Assembly: GCA_002372575.1 (NCBI GenBank)
Contig: DFHC01000111.1
Location: 15,560-25,585, forward strand
DNA length: 10,026 nt
Source of the DNA: a bacterium UBA3734
Lineage (GTDB): Bacteria > Bacteroidota > Bacteroidia > Bacteroidales > Bacteroidaceae
Reading direction: 5' to 3'
Below the pieces are notes generated by a model. It searched no databases, was not told where the DNA came from, and saw only the letters and a program-made list of their open reading frames with translations. The position numbers were made by a program, and so were the translations under genes. Shown piece after piece: positions 7,680 through 10,026 of the stretch. Positions within the stretch are counted from its first letter, which is position 1. Each line of letters starts with the position of its first letter.

Positions 7680-8294
7680 TTATTTCACGCGGAAGTCGAG
7701 CAGCTTCTCGTCGCCGAGGTAGCCTTCCAGGTGGTCGTCGATGCTCACCGGCCCGACGCCCGCAGGCGTGCCCGTGTAGAGCAGGTCGCCCGTTTTCAGC
7801 GTGAAGAAGCGGCTGGCGTAGCTGATGAGCTCATCCACGCGGTAGAGCATGTCGCCCGTCCAGCCCGTTTGCACGGTCTGCCCGTTGATGTCGAGGTGGA
7901 AATGCAGGTCTTGCACGTCTTTTCCCTCGATTCCGACCCACTTGCCGAGCGCGGCACTGCCGTCGAAGGCTTTCGACACCTCCCAGGGGTGGCCTTTGTC
8001 CTTCAGCTTGCGCTGCAGCTCGCGTGCCGTGAAGTCGATGCCCACGGTCACGGCGTCGTAGTAGCGGTGGGCAAACTTCTCGTCGATGTTCTTGCCGAGT
8101 CGGCAGATGCGCACCACCACCTCCACTTCGTGATCGACTCGCCCCAGATGGTCGGGCAGGAAAAACGGCTTTCCGTCTTTCAGCAGCGCCGAGTCGGGCT
8201 TCATGAACACCACGGGATTCTCTGTTTTATATAACGCGCCATCCATCTCTTTATTGTGCAGCGCGTAGTTTTTTCCGATGGCTAATATTTTCAT
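7680..8294 (-). CDS. Fumarylacetoacetate hydrolase (FAH) family protein, FAHD1-like
   Basis: A 204-residue cytoplasmic enzyme of the compact FAH fold, lacking the N-terminal domain of true fumarylacetoacetase. Relatives are metal-dependent acylpyruvate hydrolases, oxaloacetate decarboxylases or 2-keto-4-pentenoate hydratase/isomerases. It opens with MKILAIGKNYALHNKEM, the family's IGxNY start, and has the metal-binding set E56 and E58 (HEVEV) plus D87 (GIDFTARELQ). The substrate-site lysine region is FMKPDSALL (30-38), and the conserved TGTPAGVGPV lies near residues 174-183. All catalytic features look intact. The gene starts 24 nt after the deiminase-like gene ends and stops 31 nt before porU, so it is probably cotranscribed with both. 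The substrate cannot be inferred from sequence. Confidence 0.92.
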   Translation of the reverse strand: MKILAIGKNYALHNKEMDGALYKTENPVVFMKPDSALLKDGKPFFLPDHLGRVDHEVEVVVRICRLGKNIDEKFAHRYYDAVTVGIDFTARELQRKLKDKGHPWEVSKAFDGSAALGKWVGIEGKDVQDLHFHLDINGQTVQTGWTGDMLYRVDELISYASRFFTLKTGDLLYTGTPAGVGPVSIDDHLEGYLGDEKLLDFRVK

Positions 8295-8300
8295 TTTTTT

Positions 8301-8318
8301 AGGAGTTACAGGAGTTAT
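8301..8318. repeat. Two tandem 9-bp units (AGGAGTTAC/T)
   Basis: AGGAGTTAC is followed directly by AGGAGTTAT. On the transcribed strand this puts UAACUCCU twice in the 24-nt gap just before the FAH-family start codon. It does not form a Shine-Dalgarno sequence in the sense direction. Its function is unknown. Confidence 0.5.
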
Positions 8319-9569
8319 TTAGTTCCCCTTCCCTTTTGGGGAGGGGGCAGGGGTGAGGCTTCTCCTCAGCACCTGCGTCATGCAATGCGCGGCGCCGTAG
8401 CCGTTGATAAGGCTCTCCAGCGGAATCCACTCCACCGTTACGCCGGCGTTGGCCATTCGCTGATAGTATTCGAGCGACTGCCGCCCGACGGCCATGATGT
8501 GGCGCGGCGCGATGGTCAGGAAGTTGTTGGCGTAGTGCATCTCGTCGTCGTGGTTGATGGGGATGATTTCGTAGCCGTTTTCGCGGATGAAATCCACGAA
8601 AGAAAGGTCTTTCTCCACGAGTTGATAGAAATTCCCTTCATTCCCCTTCACTCCTCCTTCACTCCCCTTTCCAGCCCTTTGATACACATCACACGTCACG
8701 AACTCCGGCGACCCGGGCTTCGCATTCAGTCGGCTCGTCACCATCGTGCAGAGGTCGCGGTCGATAATGTTGAAATACGTGTCGAGGTGCATCTGCATCT
8801 GCCAGAACTTGTGGTCGCGCACCACCACGATGGTGTCGTGGCCGAAGGCATCGGCCTCCATCAGCTGTCGGATGCCCTCGTCGTTGGTGCGCATGCCGCA
8901 GCCAATGAGCGACATCTCGCCCGCCGGAATGTAGTCGCCACCCTCCAGCCGGCCCTCGCCCGTGACGCGGAAGATGGGTTTCTGGTTGAGGTGCTCGTAG
9001 CAGAAGCTGATGATTTCCGTTTCCGGAGCACGCTGCGTGGAGTTCATCTTACAGATGACGTGTCCGCGCGGCGTGGTGATGCTCTGGTCGCGTGTGAAAT
9101 AGAGGTTGATGAGCGGTCGCAGGCTATAGACGGCCTCGTAGCCCGTGTTCAGGTCGGTTTTGTAGAGCGTCACGGTGGGCTGCCGCAGAATGCAGCTGAT
9201 GAGGTCGGCGCGGCTCATTTTTGAGAGCACGTACTGGCGGTAGCTCTCCGAGGCGTCGGGGTTTTCCTCGTTGATGTGGCTGATGTCGTAGGTCAGCATT
9301 TTCGCGGCCAGCGGGCGCAGTTTCTCAATGTCGGTTTCTTGCAGGATTTTGCTCACCGTGTGCACGCGGATACCGTTGGCTTCGAGCATTCTGATGTACT
9401 GGCGGTGCTCCGAGGCGGCTTGGTTCACGTCGAAATAGTCCTCGAACAGGGCTGCCGAGGGGTGAATCACGCCGTCGAAGAGTTCCTGTCCGGGCGTGTG
9501 CATCAGGATGTCACCCGCCGGCAGCCATTCGGCCTGCGGATAGGTCATCTGTGGGGTTTGTTGGTTCAT
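8319..9569 (-). CDS. Arginine deiminase-like protein (amidinotransferase superfamily)
   Basis: Belongs to the guanidino-group-modifying superfamily; arginine deiminase converts arginine to citrulline plus ammonia in the cytoplasm. Numbered from the ATG at 9569 (416 residues), the expected catalytic set is present: D161 in YFTRDQS, EGGD at 209-212, HLD at 261-263 and Cys396 in AAHCMTQ. Length matches arginine deiminases of about 410 residues. An in-frame ATG at 9650 is rejected because it lies upstream of the promoter -7 element. There is no signal peptide, so it is not an exported peptidylarginine deiminase. Two oddities: a Gly/Lys/Glu-rich stretch at about 299-313 from a degenerate DNA repeat, and the tail SLTPAPSPKGKGN after the catalytic Cys, encoded by a palindromic repeat. 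No arcB or arcC neighbour is present, so the fold is secure but the substrate is not. Confidence 0.87.
   Translation of the reverse strand: MNQQTPQMTYPQAEWLPAGDILMHTPGQELFDGVIHPSAALFEDYFDVNQAASEHRQYIRMLEANGIRVHTVSKILQETDIEKLRPLAAKMLTYDISHINEENPDASESYRQYVLSKMSRADLISCILRQPTVTLYKTDLNTGYEAVYSLRPLINLYFTRDQSITTPRGHVICKMNSTQRAPETEIISFCYEHLNQKPIFRVTGEGRLEGGDYIPAGEMSLIGCGMRTNDEGIRQLMEADAFGHDTIVVVRDHKFWQMQMHLDTYFNIIDRDLCTMVTSRLNAKPGSPEFVTCDVYQRAGKGSEGGVKGNEGNFYQLVEKDLSFVDFIRENGYEIIPINHDDEMHYANNFLTIAPRHIMAVGRQSLEYYQRMANAGVTVEWIPLESLINGYGAAHCMTQVLRRSLTPAPSPKGKGN
8325..8346. repeat. Palindromic repeat forming the 3' end of the deiminase-like gene
   Basis: CCCCTTCCC, a TTTT loop and GGGGAGGGG form a nine-pair hairpin with one T-G wobble. 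On the minus strand it encodes the last residues (PSPKGKG) and ends just before the stop at 8319-8321. No T-run follows on the minus strand, so it is not a standard terminator. The encoded LTPxPSPKGxG string is one I recall at the ends of unrelated bacterial proteins, where an intergenic palindromic repeat has entered the gene. Confidence 0.6.
8632..8674. repeat. Degenerate short repeat within the deiminase-like gene
   Basis: CCTTCA recurs at 8635-8640, 8645-8650 and 8656-8661 in a pyrimidine-rich stretch (purine-rich in the mRNA). Spacings are 10 and 11 bp, neither a codon multiple, but together 21 bp, so the frame holds. It encodes the low-complexity GKGSEGGVKGNEGN. Confidence 0.55.
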
Positions 9570-9592
9570 AGTTGTTGGGTTTCTGATTGTTT

Positions 9593-9612
9593 TTCCACTT
9601 GCGTATGTGGAA
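9593..9612 (-). promoter_or_regulatory. Short dyad in the leader of the deiminase-like gene
   Basis: TTCCAC and GTGGAA form a perfect six-base inverted repeat around an 8-nt centre, between the predicted start of transcription and the ATG at 9569. It could be a weak leader hairpin or an operator. No known family of site is recognised. Confidence 0.3.
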
Positions 9613-9639
9613 TTTCTACTATTCGTTGCATTTCGGGTG

Positions 9640-9670
9640 CAAATATACATTTTTTTCGCGAAAATGCAAA
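9640..9670 (-). promoter_or_regulatory. Bacteroidota-type promoter of the deiminase-FAH-porU-porV-ispF run
   Basis: On the minus strand TATATTTG (9647-9640) matches TAnnTTTG, and TTTG (9670-9667) lies exactly 19 bp upstream. Transcription should start near 9634, leaving a leader of about 65 nt before the ATG at 9569. No comparable promoter was seen in the short gaps further along the run, so it probably serves all five genes. Confidence 0.75.
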
Positions 9671-9700
9671 ATATTATCCGTATTTCCTGCTCATCAAAAG

Positions 9701-9736
9701 AAAAAGTCGCCCTCCGTTTCGGGGGGCGACTTTTTT
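9701..9736 (-). terminator. Rho-independent terminator of tsf
   Basis: AAAAAGTCGCCC-T-CCG, a TTT loop and CGG-G-GGGCGACTTTTT form a 16-pair stem with one T-G wobble. On the minus strand it ends in a T-rich run 24 nt beyond the tsf stop. The A-run on the other arm makes it look bidirectional, but there is no plus-strand gene to serve. Confidence 0.88.
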
Positions 9737-9759
9737 CTTGTATAGCGTCGGGCGGCGTT

Positions 9760-10026
9760 TTACTCTGCCACGAGCGTGAAGCGCTTGAAGTCGCAGATTT
9801 TCAGCTCCTTGTCTTGCTGGGCGAGCCACTGCGTGACGGTCTGCTTGTCGCCGTCGCCGAACTGGAACTCTTGATCCACAAGGCAGCTTTCTTTCTTGAA
9901 CTTCTCGACGCGGCCCTTGGCAATGCCATCAATCATCGGCATCTTCAGCTGGGCCTCGCCCTCAACCTTGGCCTCGGCAATAATCTTGCGAGCCTCGTCG
10001 GCCTGCTCCTGCGTGAGCCAGCCCTT
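9760..10026 (-). CDS. tsf: Translation elongation factor Ts, C-terminal part
   Basis: EF-Ts is the cytoplasmic guanine nucleotide exchange factor that regenerates EF-Tu-GTP. The frame is open across the right edge; 88 residues and the stop are present, starting KGWLTQEQADEARKI. The recognisable part is IAKGRVEKFKKESCLVDQEF, matching the family's GRxxKFxKExxLLxQxF signature, then GDGDKQTVTQWL and the end DFKRFTLVAE, typical of Bacteroidota EF-Ts. The N-terminal domain and most of the core lie outside. In most bacteria rpsB lies immediately upstream, which cannot be checked here. A strong terminator follows and separates it from the next operon. Confidence 0.9.
   Translation of the reverse strand, partial: KGWLTQEQADEARKIIAEAKVEGEAQLKMPMIDGIAKGRVEKFKKESCLVDQEFQFGDGDKQTVTQWLAQQDKELKICDFKRFTLVAE

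Noticed and set aside
8325..8346. GC-rich hairpin as terminator of the deiminase-like gene
   Set aside because: On the transcribed strand it is followed by AACTAAATAAC, not a T-run, and it lies inside the coding sequence 24 nt or more ahead of the next start codon.
8385..9224. Plus-strand open frame of 279 codons
   Set aside because: Antisense to the deiminase-like gene, with a His/Val/Glu-rich low-information product.

Overview
The window looks like chromosomal DNA of a Bacteroidota bacterium, probably a Prevotella-like member of the Bacteroidales. Three things point there. Adjacent genes encode PorU and PorV of the type IX secretion system (T9SS), which is known only from the Bacteroidota lineage. 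PorV is followed by ispF, the order I recall from Porphyromonas gingivalis. Three intergenic regions carry promoters of the Bacteroidota form, TTTG - about 20 bp - TAnnTTTG, and the starts lack strong Shine-Dalgarno sequences. Every gene I can support lies on the minus strand, so transcription runs from right to left. No RNA gene, insertion sequence, phage gene or CRISPR array was seen.

In transcription order: the right edge holds the 3' end of tsf (elongation factor Ts), closed by a strong hairpin terminator at 9701-9736. A clear promoter at 9640-9670 then starts a tightly packed run of five genes: an arginine-deiminase-like enzyme (8319-9569), a small fumarylacetoacetate-hydrolase-family enzyme (7680-8294), porU (4094-7648), porV (2871-4049) and ispF (2395-2874). 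Gaps are 24, 31 and 44 nt, and porV and ispF overlap by 4 nt, so one transcript is likely. PorV is the outer-membrane barrel that delivers T9SS cargo to PorU, the cell-surface sortase that removes the C-terminal sorting domain and attaches cargo to lipopolysaccharide. IspF is a housekeeping enzyme of isoprenoid synthesis. How the two upstream enzymes relate to secretion is not evident.

Beyond ispF, a 194-nt gap holds a promoter and two near-identical 20-bp elements, each a pair of TTTACAC boxes 11 bp apart. They precede a gene for an exported orphan protein with a possible TonB-C-terminal-like end (1358-2200). A 128-nt AT-rich gap with its own promoter then leads into a long-chain acyl-CoA synthetase that runs off the left edge (1-1229).

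Most of the window is ordinary core Bacteroidota content. The items most worth a second look are the paired TTTACAC boxes, the palindromic repeat that supplies the C-terminus of the deiminase-like protein, a purine-rich repeat insert inside the same gene, and the operon link between the two small-molecule enzymes and T9SS genes. I found no convincing new multi-gene system.
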